Assembly (NCBI GenBank): GCA_024401115.1 | Contig: JAKSLP010000001.1 | Location: forward strand, 62,001 to 126,000 | Length of the DNA stretch: 64,000 bases | Reading direction: 5' to 3' | From: Bacteroidaceae bacterium | GTDB lineage: Bacteria > Bacteroidota > Bacteroidia > Bacteroidales > Bacteroidaceae | Shown: positions 44,363-51,295 of the stretch, in pieces | How positions within the stretch are numbered: the first letter of the stretch is position 1 | Layout of the letters: each line of letters opens with the position of its first letter | The notes under the pieces: model-generated | What the model was told of the DNA's origin: nothing | Databases searched by the model: none | Seen by the model: the letters and a program-made list of their open reading frames with translations, nothing else | Made by a program: the position numbers and the translations under genes

Positions 44363-45289
44363 ATGCGCACATACTGGAACACTACCGGTGGTTTGAATAA
44401 TATCGAACCGCAGAATAAGAATTGCTGGATACAAGTTACCTGTCCTACAGAGGATGATAAGGAGTATCTGGAAAACGTCATCAAAATTCCTGATTATTAT
44501 TTAAGCGATATCGCCGATATCGATGAGCGTGCCCGCTATGAGATTGATGAAGGATGGATTCTGATCATTCTTCGTATCCCGTATGCTAAAGAGGTACCTT
44601 CCAGAACACCTTTTAATACTATACCGCTGGGTATTATATTTAATAAGGATGTCTGCATTACCGTTTGCTACTACGAAACCAACATGATGATTGATTTTAT
44701 CACTCATCACCAGAAGCGTGCAGTGGGATTTACTGATACCGTTGATATGGTGTTCCGCCTGTTCCTGTCTTCTTCGGTTTGGTATCTGAAGCGACTGAAG
44801 CAAATTAGCGGCCTTATAGAGAAATCCAAGCGAAATTTGGATAAGAAGGTGGATAATATCGACCTGATCAGTCTTTCCCGCCTGCAGGATAGCTTGACCT
44901 ATTTTGTAACATCCATCCGTGGTAATGAGACTCTGTTGAGTAAACTGAAGTTTAAGTTGCCTATCGATGAATTGGATGCAGATTTGATCGAGGACGTAAA
45001 TATTGAGATGAGTCAGGCTCGCGAAACCGCGACAATCTATAGTAACATCTTGGATAGTACGATGGATACTTATGCCAATGTGATTAATAATAATATGAGT
45101 ACCGTGATGAAGATGCTGACCAGTATCTCTCTGATTCTGATGGTTCCCACATTGGTGACAAGTGCTTTCGGTATGAATTTGGTCAACGGAATGGAGGATT
45201 GGGTCTTGGGATTCCCATTAGTAGCCATTCTTTCTGTAGCCATTACAGTTGGCGTTGTGTGGTATTTCCGCCATCGCAGTTGGTTGTAA
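44363..45289 (+). CDS. CorA-family divalent cation (Mg/Co) channel
   Basis: A protein of 308 residues. The N-terminal two thirds form the large cytoplasmic domain (long helices at about 130-230). Two C-terminal membrane segments lie at about 247-270 and 279-300, with the signature FGMN (usually YGMN) in SAFGMNLVNGMEDW between them, the outer pore motif of CorA channels. The C-terminus is basic (RHRSW). It moves Mg2+ or Co2+ down the membrane potential as a pentamer. A strong Shine-Dalgarno, unusual for this phylum, and a structured leader precede it. A terminator follows. Confidence 0.9.
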   Translation: MRTYWNTTGGLNNIEPQNKNCWIQVTCPTEDDKEYLENVIKIPDYYLSDIADIDERARYEIDEGWILIILRIPYAKEVPSRTPFNTIPLGIIFNKDVCITVCYYETNMMIDFITHHQKRAVGFTDTVDMVFRLFLSSSVWYLKRLKQISGLIEKSKRNLDKKVDNIDLISLSRLQDSLTYFVTSIRGNETLLSKLKFKLPIDELDADLIEDVNIEMSQARETATIYSNILDSTMDTYANVINNNMSTVMKMLTSISLILMVPTLVTSAFGMNLVNGMEDWVLGFPLVAILSVAITVGVVWYFRHRSWL

Positions 45290-45334
45290 TGAATTATTTT
45301 GAACTTAATTCGAATTTTATAAATCCATGATAAT

Positions 45335-45363
45335 AAACTGATTGTCGTTTTGACAATCAGTTT
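45335..45363 (+). terminator. Terminator of the CorA-family gene
   Basis: AAACTGATTGTC (45335-45346) and GACAATCAGTTT (45352-45363) form a perfect 12-bp stem with loop GTTTT, followed by a T tract. Confidence 0.9.
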
Positions 45364-45446
45364 TTGCTATTTTGACAATTATTCCTCACGCAGTTTTGCT
45401 GTTTCAGTAACGTGTTATTCATAAGGTAGCATTACCTTTGCTATGC

Positions 45447-45548
45447 GATAAATAAATAACCCAAGAGATATTATATGGATAAACTCAACTGAGAATGCTC
45501 AACTATACGTGGGGGGATGCTATGCACAGGCGTCCCCTTTTTTTTGTT
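45447..45548 (+). ncRNA. Candidate small RNA of about 100 nt
   Basis: TACCTTTG at 45433-45440 matches the -7 consensus although no good -33 element is seen. About 70 bases downstream GGGGATGC (45513-45520) and GCGTCCCC (45530-45537) form an 8-bp stem followed by at least eight T residues, a textbook intrinsic terminator. No credible protein gene lies between, only tiny frames such as MDKLN. The stop-to-start gap and own terminator make an independent transcript likely; function unknown. Confidence 0.45.
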
Positions 45549-45605
45549 TTTACTTTTTAGTTTGTTGGGAATTCATTACTTTTGCATCCAAAAGAAAAAC
45601 CATAT

Positions 45606-46217
45606 ATGAGTGAAGTGAATAATACTTGGAGTGAGATTGTAATTTTGGTGGACTGTTCCTTTGTCGATGCTCTGCTCAAGGATTTTACCGTTAATTTTTC
45701 AAGAATGATTGGCCGTCCTCTGGATAAGGCCGACTTGTGTCATTGGTTGGATTGCTTGTTGCTGGATGCAGGTGTAAATGAGGGCGACCATCAGACCTTT
45801 GCCGTATTTATTCATGCCAAAAAGTCTAAGGGCATGCCACAGATGAATCCCGGCCAGTTTGAACAACTGAATGGTCAGGCCTTCAAGGACCAGCTGGGTG
45901 AGTTTGTGATGAGTTGCTATCCGGTAGAGGAGATTACCACTACCAGTGAGTTTATGACTGAAAGCGTTAGGGCAGCTATGGAAGCCCCCGATGTTAAGCA
46001 AATTCTGGTGGTAGGTGATATGCTGACTTATGGAGACGCTTTGAAAAAGGCAATCATAGATACCGAGAAAGGATTGTCTCAATCAGAAAAGCCGGTCGGC
46101 AAGAAAAAGATTACCTTGTTTACTATGAATCCTACAGGGTCTACCGAATCGTATAATGAGGTGATACTGGGATATTCGGTTATGAGTGCATTGGGAATTC
46201 GTGGAAATGAACTATAA
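45606..46217 (+). CDS. Uncharacterised Bacteroidota protein (about 200 residues)
   Basis: A protein of 203 residues that I do not assign. It has no signal peptide or membrane segment and looks like a soluble alpha/beta protein: IVILVDCSFVDALLKDF at the start, a hydrophobic KQILVVGDMLTYGDALKKAI strand-helix unit in the middle, and ITLFTMNP and YSVMSALGIRGNEL at the end. The repeated pattern of hydrophobic strands with acidic ends could indicate a nucleotide or metal-binding fold, but no catalytic motif is clear. The start at 45606 follows a TACTTTTG box. It is convergent with recA and shares a terminator. Confidence 0.75.
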   Translation: MSEVNNTWSEIVILVDCSFVDALLKDFTVNFSRMIGRPLDKADLCHWLDCLLLDAGVNEGDHQTFAVFIHAKKSKGMPQMNPGQFEQLNGQAFKDQLGEFVMSCYPVEEITTTSEFMTESVRAAMEAPDVKQILVVGDMLTYGDALKKAIIDTEKGLSQSEKPVGKKKITLFTMNPTGSTESYNEVILGYSVMSALGIRGNEL

Positions 46218-46247
46218 AAAAAGGGCGTTTTAAAAACGCCCTTTTTT
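46217..46247. terminator. Bidirectional terminator between the unknown gene and recA
   Basis: AAAAAAGGGCGTTT (46217-46230) and AAACGCCCTTTTTT (46234-46247) form a perfect 14-bp stem overlapping the stop codon of the upstream gene. Confidence 0.92.
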
Positions 46248-46253
46248 ATGTGA

Positions 46254-47318
46254 TTAATCATCCTCTTCTGTAATCTCCTCATCCGCTGGTAATGGGTTGC
46301 CCATTAGTTTAGCCATGATCTTAGCTTCCAACTCTTCAGCCAGTTCCGGATTATCCATTAGCAGTTTCTTTACCGCTTCACGGCCTTGAGCCAGTCGGCT
46401 CTCCTCGTAGCTGAACCAGCTTCCGCTCTTCTTGATAACACCGGTTTCTACACCCATGTCAACAATCTCACCGATTTTGCTGATTCCCTCACCGAAGGTA
46501 ATCTCAAACTCACACTTGCGGAAAGGAGGAGCAACCTTGTTCTTTACCACCTTAACGCGAACCTGGTTACCGATAACCTCGTCACCATCCTTCAGGCTGG
46601 TTACGCGACGGATATCCAGACGAACGCTGGCATAGAACTTCAGAGCATTACCACCGGTAGTGGTCTCTGGATTGCCAAACATTACACCAATCTTCTCGCG
46701 CAACTGGTTGATGAAGATACAAGTAGTATTGGTCTTATTGATGGTGGCAGTCAGCTTACGCAGTGCCTGGCTCATCAGTCGTGCCTGAAGACCTACCTTG
46801 TTGTCACCCATATCTCCCTCGATCTCAGCCTTAGGAGTCAGAGCGGCTACAGAGTCAATGACAATGATGTCAATGGCAGAAGAGCGAATCAACTGATCTG
46901 CGATTTCCAGTGCCTGCTCGCCATTGTCAGGCTGAGAAATGTACAGATTATCTACGTCAACGCCCACCTTGGCAGCATCGAAACCGTCAAATGCATGTTC
47001 TGCATCAGTGAATGCTGCAATACCACCGGCTTTCTGTGCTTCAGCAATGGCATGGATAGCCAGTGTAGTCTTACCTGATGATTCAGGTCCGTAAATTTCG
47101 ATGATTCTTCCTTTCGGATAACCACCAACACCCAATGCGGCATTTAAGCCAATTGATCCGGAAGGGATAACCTCGACTTGCTCAACCTGCTCGTCGCCCA
47201 TGCGCATGATGGATCCCTTTCCAAAGTCCTTCTCAATTTTGCCTAGTGCAGCCTGGAGAGCCTTCAGCTTTTCGCTATTGGCTGTGGAATTTGGTTTTAC
47301 TTCTTCTTTTTTTGCCAT
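46254..47318 (-). CDS. recA: Recombinase RecA
   Basis: A protein of 354 residues for homologous recombination and the SOS response. Walker [10 protein letters not shown] (about 74-82), [12 protein letters not shown] (Walker B), [48 protein letters not shown] (loops L1 and L2 and the conserved Gln switch) and an acidic C-terminus (EITEEDD) are all present. Length is normal. It is preceded by carboxynorspermidine dehydrogenase after 18 bases on the same strand, so it may be read from that promoter. No LexA-type operator was recognised. Confidence 0.97.
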   Translation of the reverse strand: MAKKEEVKPNSTANSEKLKALQAALGKIEKDFGKGSIMRMGDEQVEQVEVIPSGSIGLNAALGVGGYPKGRIIEIYGPESSGKTTLAIHAIAEAQKAGGIAAFTDAEHAFDGFDAAKVGVDVDNLYISQPDNGEQALEIADQLIRSSAIDIIVIDSVAALTPKAEIEGDMGDNKVGLQARLMSQALRKLTATINKTNTTCIFINQLREKIGVMFGNPETTTGGNALKFYASVRLDIRRVTSLKDGDEVIGNQVRVKVVKNKVAPPFRKCEFEITFGEGISKIGEIVDMGVETGVIKKSGSWFSYEESRLAQGREAVKKLLMDNPELAEELEAKIMAKLMGNPLPADEEITEEDD

Positions 47319-47336
47319 ATAATTAATAAAAGTGTA

Positions 47337-48569
47337 TTAAAGCTCCAAGTCGCCGTCATGGATTTCGTGCCATGGCAAGCCCTGCTCGTTCAGTTCCTGC
47401 ATGAATGGATCAGGATCGAACTCCTCGACATTGTGAACACCAGCCTTCTTCCAGATGCCTTTCAGGAACAGCTTGGCACCAATCATGGCAGGTACACCTG
47501 TGGTGTAACTTACACCCTGCATGCCGGTCTCCTCGTATGCTGCCTGATGTGAGCAGTTGTTGTATACATAATAGGTGTGCTCCTCACCGCCACGGATACC
47601 ACGGATGCGGCAACCGATAGAGGTCTCACCCTCATAATTCTCGCCTAATTCCTGTGGGTTTGGCAATACGGCCTTCAGGAACTGCAGAGGAACAATCTTA
47701 ACTACCTCATCGCCAGTTCCGTCAGCCTTTGGTGCCTTGTAGCAGATCTCATCGATACGGCTCATGCCAATGTTCTGGATAACATCCAGATAGGTAAGAT
47801 ATTGCTGACCAAAGGTCATCCAGAAACGTGCACGCTTGATGGTTGGGAAGTTGATAACCAAACTCTCAATCTCCTCGTGGTGCAGCAGATAACTCTCCTT
47901 AGGGCCGATATTAGGGTAGTTTAGAGGCTGATGGATTTCCATAGGCTCAGTCTCGATGTACTTGCCATTCTCATAGTACAAACCCTTCTGGGTAATCTCG
48001 CGGATATTGATTTCAGGGTTGAAGTTGGTAGCAAAAGCCTTGTGATGATTGCCGGCATTGCAGTCAACGATATCCAGATAATGCATCTCATCGAAATGAT
48101 GCTTAGCTGCATAAGCGGTGTAAACGCTGGTTACACCCGGGTCGAAACCGCAACCCAAAATAGCGGTTAGACCTGCCTGCTCGAAGCGCTCGCGGTAAGC
48201 CCACTGCCAGCTGTATTCAAAATGAGCCTCATCTTTAGGCTCGTAGTTTGCTGTATCCATATAGTTACAACCGGTTGCCAGACATGCATCCATGATAGTC
48301 AAGTCCTGATAAGGCAAAGCCAGGTTCATAACAATGTCAGGCTTGTATTCGCTCATCAGTGCCACCAGTTCTTCTACGCTGTCAGCATCTACACGAGCGG
48401 TTGTTACGTTGGTGCCGTACTTCTTGTTCAATACTTCAGCCAGTGCATCGCACTTGCTCTTTGTGCGGCTTGCAATCTTGATCTCAGTGAAAACGTCCTT
48501 GTTTTGTGCCACTTTGTGTGCAGCTACGGTTGCTACACCGCCAGCACCGATAATCAAAACCTTTCCCAT
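47337..48569 (-). CDS. Carboxynorspermidine dehydrogenase-like (saccharopine dehydrogenase family)
   Basis: A protein of 410 residues with an N-terminal Rossmann motif (VLIIGAGGVATVAAHKVAQ, about 4-22) and NLALPYQDLTIMDACLATGCNYMDTANYEP and ILGCGFDPGVTSVYTAYA, the active-site region of the saccharopine dehydrogenase / carboxynorspermidine dehydrogenase (CASDH) group. CASDH joins aspartate semialdehyde and a diamine to carboxy(nor)spermidine, the first step of the alternative spermidine pathway common in Bacteroidota. Lysine-type saccharopine use is less likely here. The minus-strand promoter is TATCTTTA (48615-48622) with TTTG (48642-48645), 19 bases apart. recA follows after 18 bases. Confidence 0.88.
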   Translation of the reverse strand: MGKVLIIGAGGVATVAAHKVAQNKDVFTEIKIASRTKSKCDALAEVLNKKYGTNVTTARVDADSVEELVALMSEYKPDIVMNLALPYQDLTIMDACLATGCNYMDTANYEPKDEAHFEYSWQWAYRERFEQAGLTAILGCGFDPGVTSVYTAYAAKHHFDEMHYLDIVDCNAGNHHKAFATNFNPEINIREITQKGLYYENGKYIETEPMEIHQPLNYPNIGPKESYLLHHEEIESLVINFPTIKRARFWMTFGQQYLTYLDVIQNIGMSRIDEICYKAPKADGTGDEVVKIVPLQFLKAVLPNPQELGENYEGETSIGCRIRGIRGGEEHTYYVYNNCSHQAAYEETGMQGVSYTTGVPAMIGAKLFLKGIWKKAGVHNVEEFDPDPFMQELNEQGLPWHEIHDGDLEL

Positions 48570-48731
48570 TTCTTGTTTTTTGCTTTTCTAAATTTTAAAA
48601 TGTCTATTTGGGTGTAAAGATAGTGCAAACCGAAGACAATACAAAAAAAATAGCCTTTATTTTTATTGTTGAGGTGCTACCTGTCTTTGGGATTTTCGTT
48701 ATCTTTGCATAAACTAAATAGAAACAGAGCA

Positions 48732-48905
48732 ATGAAAAGGAATCAGATCATCGTAAGACTTATCTTTTTAGTGGTGGCATTGGGAGTGTCGCAGTTGATC
48801 ATGAATGGAGAAGACGGCAATCTGGCGGTCCGCGTTGTCATCGTGGTTATAGTATATGCTGCCCTGGTATTTATTAACTGGGCTTTTTCCTATTTTCGTA
48901 AATAG
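48732..48905 (+). CDS. Small membrane protein, two predicted segments
   Basis: A protein of 57 residues starting at the ATG at 48732. Two hydrophobic segments (about 5-22 and 34-53) with a short Asn/Gly/Glu/Asp turn between them and a basic end (YFRK) suggest a hairpin in the inner membrane. A TATCTTTG -7 box lies at 48700-48707, so it is probably expressed. No homologue is recognised by motif. It is convergent with the EamA gene, 8 bases apart. Confidence 0.65.
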   Translation: MKRNQIIVRLIFLVVALGVSQLIMNGEDGNLAVRVVIVVIVYAALVFINWAFSYFRK

Positions 48906-48913
48906 CATCCGTC

Positions 48914-49804
48914 TTACCGTTTCAGCGCTACAAGTCGTACGCCACTGAAAATTAGCAGAATAGCTATGGCTTGCATCCAACCGAACATGGCCAGTCCCAT
49001 GCAGGTGCTGGCTATGGTAGCTACTACCGGCTGTACGTAATTATAGACACTGACTTGGGTAGGTGTAAGGCTCTTTTGGCCTCTCATCATCAGGAGATAG
49101 GAGAGGAACGTACTGGCTATCACAACGAAAGCCATTTCACCCCAGGTCTTTATACTGATTTCCGACCATCCCATTTCAGATAGAGAAGAAGCTGTAAATG
49201 GAAGAATGGCGATGGAAGAAAAGAGAAACATCCATTTCATGCAGGTAATGGTGCTGTATCTTTTTACAAGTCCTTGGTAGAGTGCCAGATAGCTGGCAAA
49301 ACTGAATTGGGCAATCATACAGAGAATGTCTCCCCATATGTTGCCTTCGCCTGTAGCGCCCGAGGCACTTCCCAGAATAAGGCTTAGTGCTCCTGTTATA
49401 CCGCACACCATTCCAAAGGATTTAGTGAGTGTCAACTTTTCGTGCATGAAAAGAATGCCTAATATCAAGGTAAAGATAGGCATACTGGTGGTGACAATGC
49501 TGGAGTTGATAGGGGAAGTCAGGCTCAAGCCAACGATGAAGCAGCATTGGTTGAAGACGATGCTTTGTAAACCGGCAAAGATGAGTAGAAATAAATCCTT
49601 CCGGGTAACTTTCTCCTTAGGACAGAAGAGGGAGGCTATCCAAAAACAGATGGCGGCTCCTACAACACGGAAACTAACCATGTTGAATCCTGAGACGCCG
49701 TGCTTCATGGCATCTTTTCCGATAGGAGACATTAATCCCCAAACCACTTCTGCACCCAGCATGCAGAGGTGTCCAATCCATAAATCAGACAATGCTTTCT
49801 TCAT
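48914..49804 (-). CDS. EamA (DMT) family transporter
   Basis: A protein of 296 residues with ten membrane segments in two EamA repeats (about 5-135 and 150-290), the drug/metabolite transporter fold. The first repeat shows WGLMSPIGKDAMKHGV and FNMVSFRVVGAAICF; the second SFASYLALYQGLVKRY and YNYVQPVVATIASTCMG. It probably exports a metabolite or amino acid. The ATG at 49802-49804 is used rather than the TTG further upstream. The -7 box ends only 8 bases before this ATG, so the mRNA should be nearly leaderless. Confidence 0.9.
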   Translation of the reverse strand: MKKALSDLWIGHLCMLGAEVVWGLMSPIGKDAMKHGVSGFNMVSFRVVGAAICFWIASLFCPKEKVTRKDLFLLIFAGLQSIVFNQCCFIVGLSLTSPINSSIVTTSMPIFTLILGILFMHEKLTLTKSFGMVCGITGALSLILGSASGATGEGNIWGDILCMIAQFSFASYLALYQGLVKRYSTITCMKWMFLFSSIAILPFTASSLSEMGWSEISIKTWGEMAFVVIASTFLSYLLMMRGQKSLTPTQVSVYNYVQPVVATIASTCMGLAMFGWMQAIAILLIFSGVRLVALKR

Positions 49805-49812
49805 ACGGGGTG

Positions 49813-49844
49813 CAAAATTACGGTTTTCTTTTTTAGTACCCAAA
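49813..49844 (-). promoter_or_regulatory. Promoter of the EamA gene, with almost no 5' leader
   Basis: On the minus strand, TTTG (49841-49844), 20 bases, TAATTTTG (49813-49820) is a very good match to the phylum consensus. Only 8 bases separate the -7 element from the ATG. Confidence 0.75.
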
Positions 49845-49910
49845 AAGACTATTGGAGATATGGCGGAAAACTGTCAAAAAATTAATAGGCCAGTTTTACT
49901 TTCCCTAACT

Positions 49911-50765
49911 CTACTTGATCGGGGTATTTAGCAAATCATTCATCAGCTCTGTCAGTGTATAGAATTTACAGAACAGTTGGTCCTTAAACTCCATGCCAAA
50001 TTTCTCCAGAATGAGTATCATGTAAAAGCCCGAGGCATAGTAGTAGGAGTCGCCATCCAGATTTGTCATCCAGTCGGCTTTGTCTGAAATCCCTAAATCC
50101 TTATATAGACAGAACTCTATGTAACGGGCAGAACCCTCCATGGCCTCTGTAATAAGGTAGAAGCGCTCTATGTCAATACCTAGTTTTTCTTTTGTAAGTC
50201 GAAGACGCTCGTTGCGTAGTGGCATAAATTTATTCCAAAGAAGGTGCACTTCGGCTTTCTCGGACGACTGATACATCTGTGTTAACAACTCGTTTTCCTG
50301 ATTCAGTATTTCCCTATACCAGGAGTAGTTCTCCTTCAATGCCTTGAGTGAATCGGAGGCATAAAAGTCCTGAGGATATGCCTCCACCATCTTTTCCCAA
50401 AACTGAGGGAATTTCTTGTATTGGAATCCGTGAAAACATTCGTGTATCAGCATGGCATACCATTCTTCATAGCTGGTCACGCTTGGTATGGTCTTGAACG
50501 TTATTTCCGGTGAACTGCATTCCATACGAGGCTTTCCATCGCTTCCTTCCTGTACCAGATGCATGCGGAATGGCCCCTCTTCATAGTAGTTCATTTCCAA
50601 TGCATATTCAGGAGCATTGAAAGTGGGCCAGTATTTTTCATCTACCAATGCTTTGAGTTCATCCACGCGTTTCAGGACAGAGTCCTTATGAAGCGGAATG
50701 AGCTCTTGCGCATTAGCGGTGATGCTGCATATGAGTGCAAGGAAGTAAATATAGAAGTGTTTCAT
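49911..50765 (-). CDS. Secreted protein with an HExxH metalloprotease-like motif
   Basis: A protein of 284 residues with a signal peptide (1-20, cleaved near Ala-Asn-Ala). A zinc-binding HExxH motif is present in LIHECFHGFQY (about residues 107-117), with a later Glu-rich TEAMEGSARYIEF that could give a third ligand. No named family is recognised, so peptidase activity is inferred from the motif alone. The remainder is helical and charged. It lies after the GyrI-like gene on the same strand, 9 bases away, and that gene follows the alpha/beta hydrolase fusion, so the three form an envelope or small-molecule processing run. Confidence 0.75.
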   Translation of the reverse strand: MKHFYIYFLALICSITANAQELIPLHKDSVLKRVDELKALVDEKYWPTFNAPEYALEMNYYEEGPFRMHLVQEGSDGKPRMECSSPEITFKTIPSVTSYEEWYAMLIHECFHGFQYKKFPQFWEKMVEAYPQDFYASDSLKALKENYSWYREILNQENELLTQMYQSSEKAEVHLLWNKFMPLRNERLRLTKEKLGIDIERFYLITEAMEGSARYIEFCLYKDLGISDKADWMTNLDGDSYYYASGFYMILILEKFGMEFKDQLFCKFYTLTELMNDLLNTPIK

Positions 50766-50774
50766 GTTAAGGTC

Positions 50775-51272
50775 TTATCCTCTTTTCACGGGCACCATTA
50801 ATCCACAACTATAATCAGGTGATTCAATGTCCATGCCCCCATACCACTCTACGTTTATATCTGGATAAAAAGGCAATTCCGGATGTGCAGGAACCCACTT
50901 CTGGAACACTTCTGCATACTGTTGTTGGAAAGTAGCCATGCCACCTTTAAAGTGAAATTTCACCCATTCACCATCGGGCAAATCATAGACCTGCATTCCT
51001 TCCGGTATCTGTCCTCCCTCGTATGTGCCGGCAATAACGTAGAGGAACTTGTCTGGTTTATGACTGGTGCAAATGCCGAATTCTCCGATATGGTTCTCCT
51101 TTACAGCTTGCTGCAGAGCGTTTTCAATCCGTCCCTCGGCAATGGGTTTCAAATACTTTTCACTAAACTCATCCCAGAACATTGGACACTCTTCTGGTCC
51201 TTTGTTCATCTCTATTTCTCGTGCGATGCCAATCACTCTGACACCTTTCATGTTGATTGTTTCGTATATCAT
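50775..51272 (-). CDS. GyrI-like / AraC effector-binding domain protein
   Basis: A protein of 165 residues with the GyrI-like (SOUL/BmrR C-terminal) fold: VRVIGIAREIEMN start, then a long helix-strand region with FWDEFSEKYLKPI and a late pair (FLYVIAGTYEGGQIPEGMQVYDLPDGEWVKF and VEWYGGMDIESPDYSCGLMVPV) that is typical of these small-molecule-binding domains. Stand-alone members are found in many bacteria; some bind or hydrolyse drug-like molecules. The ligand is unknown. It is 23 bases after the hydrolase fusion and 9 bases before the HExxH gene, all on the minus strand. Confidence 0.85.
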   Translation of the reverse strand: MIYETINMKGVRVIGIAREIEMNKGPEECPMFWDEFSEKYLKPIAEGRIENALQQAVKENHIGEFGICTSHKPDKFLYVIAGTYEGGQIPEGMQVYDLPDGEWVKFHFKGGMATFQQQYAEVFQKWVPAHPELPFYPDINVEWYGGMDIESPDYSCGLMVPVKRG

Positions 51273-51295
51273 ATCTTATCCTTTCATCATTTGTG

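Larger units (their letters stand above)
45290..45605. other. Non-coding region with a terminator and a candidate small RNA
   Basis: A 316-base gap. It holds the CorA-family terminator (45335-45363), a promoter-like box and a second, very strong terminator that bracket the candidate small RNA (45447-45548), then a TACTTTTG box at 45577-45584 for the next gene. Confidence 0.65.

Noticed and set aside
45491..45560. Trp-containing leader peptide in the candidate small RNA
   Set aside because: One Trp codon in a short frame that runs through the terminator is not evidence of attenuation, and the next gene is not a trp gene.
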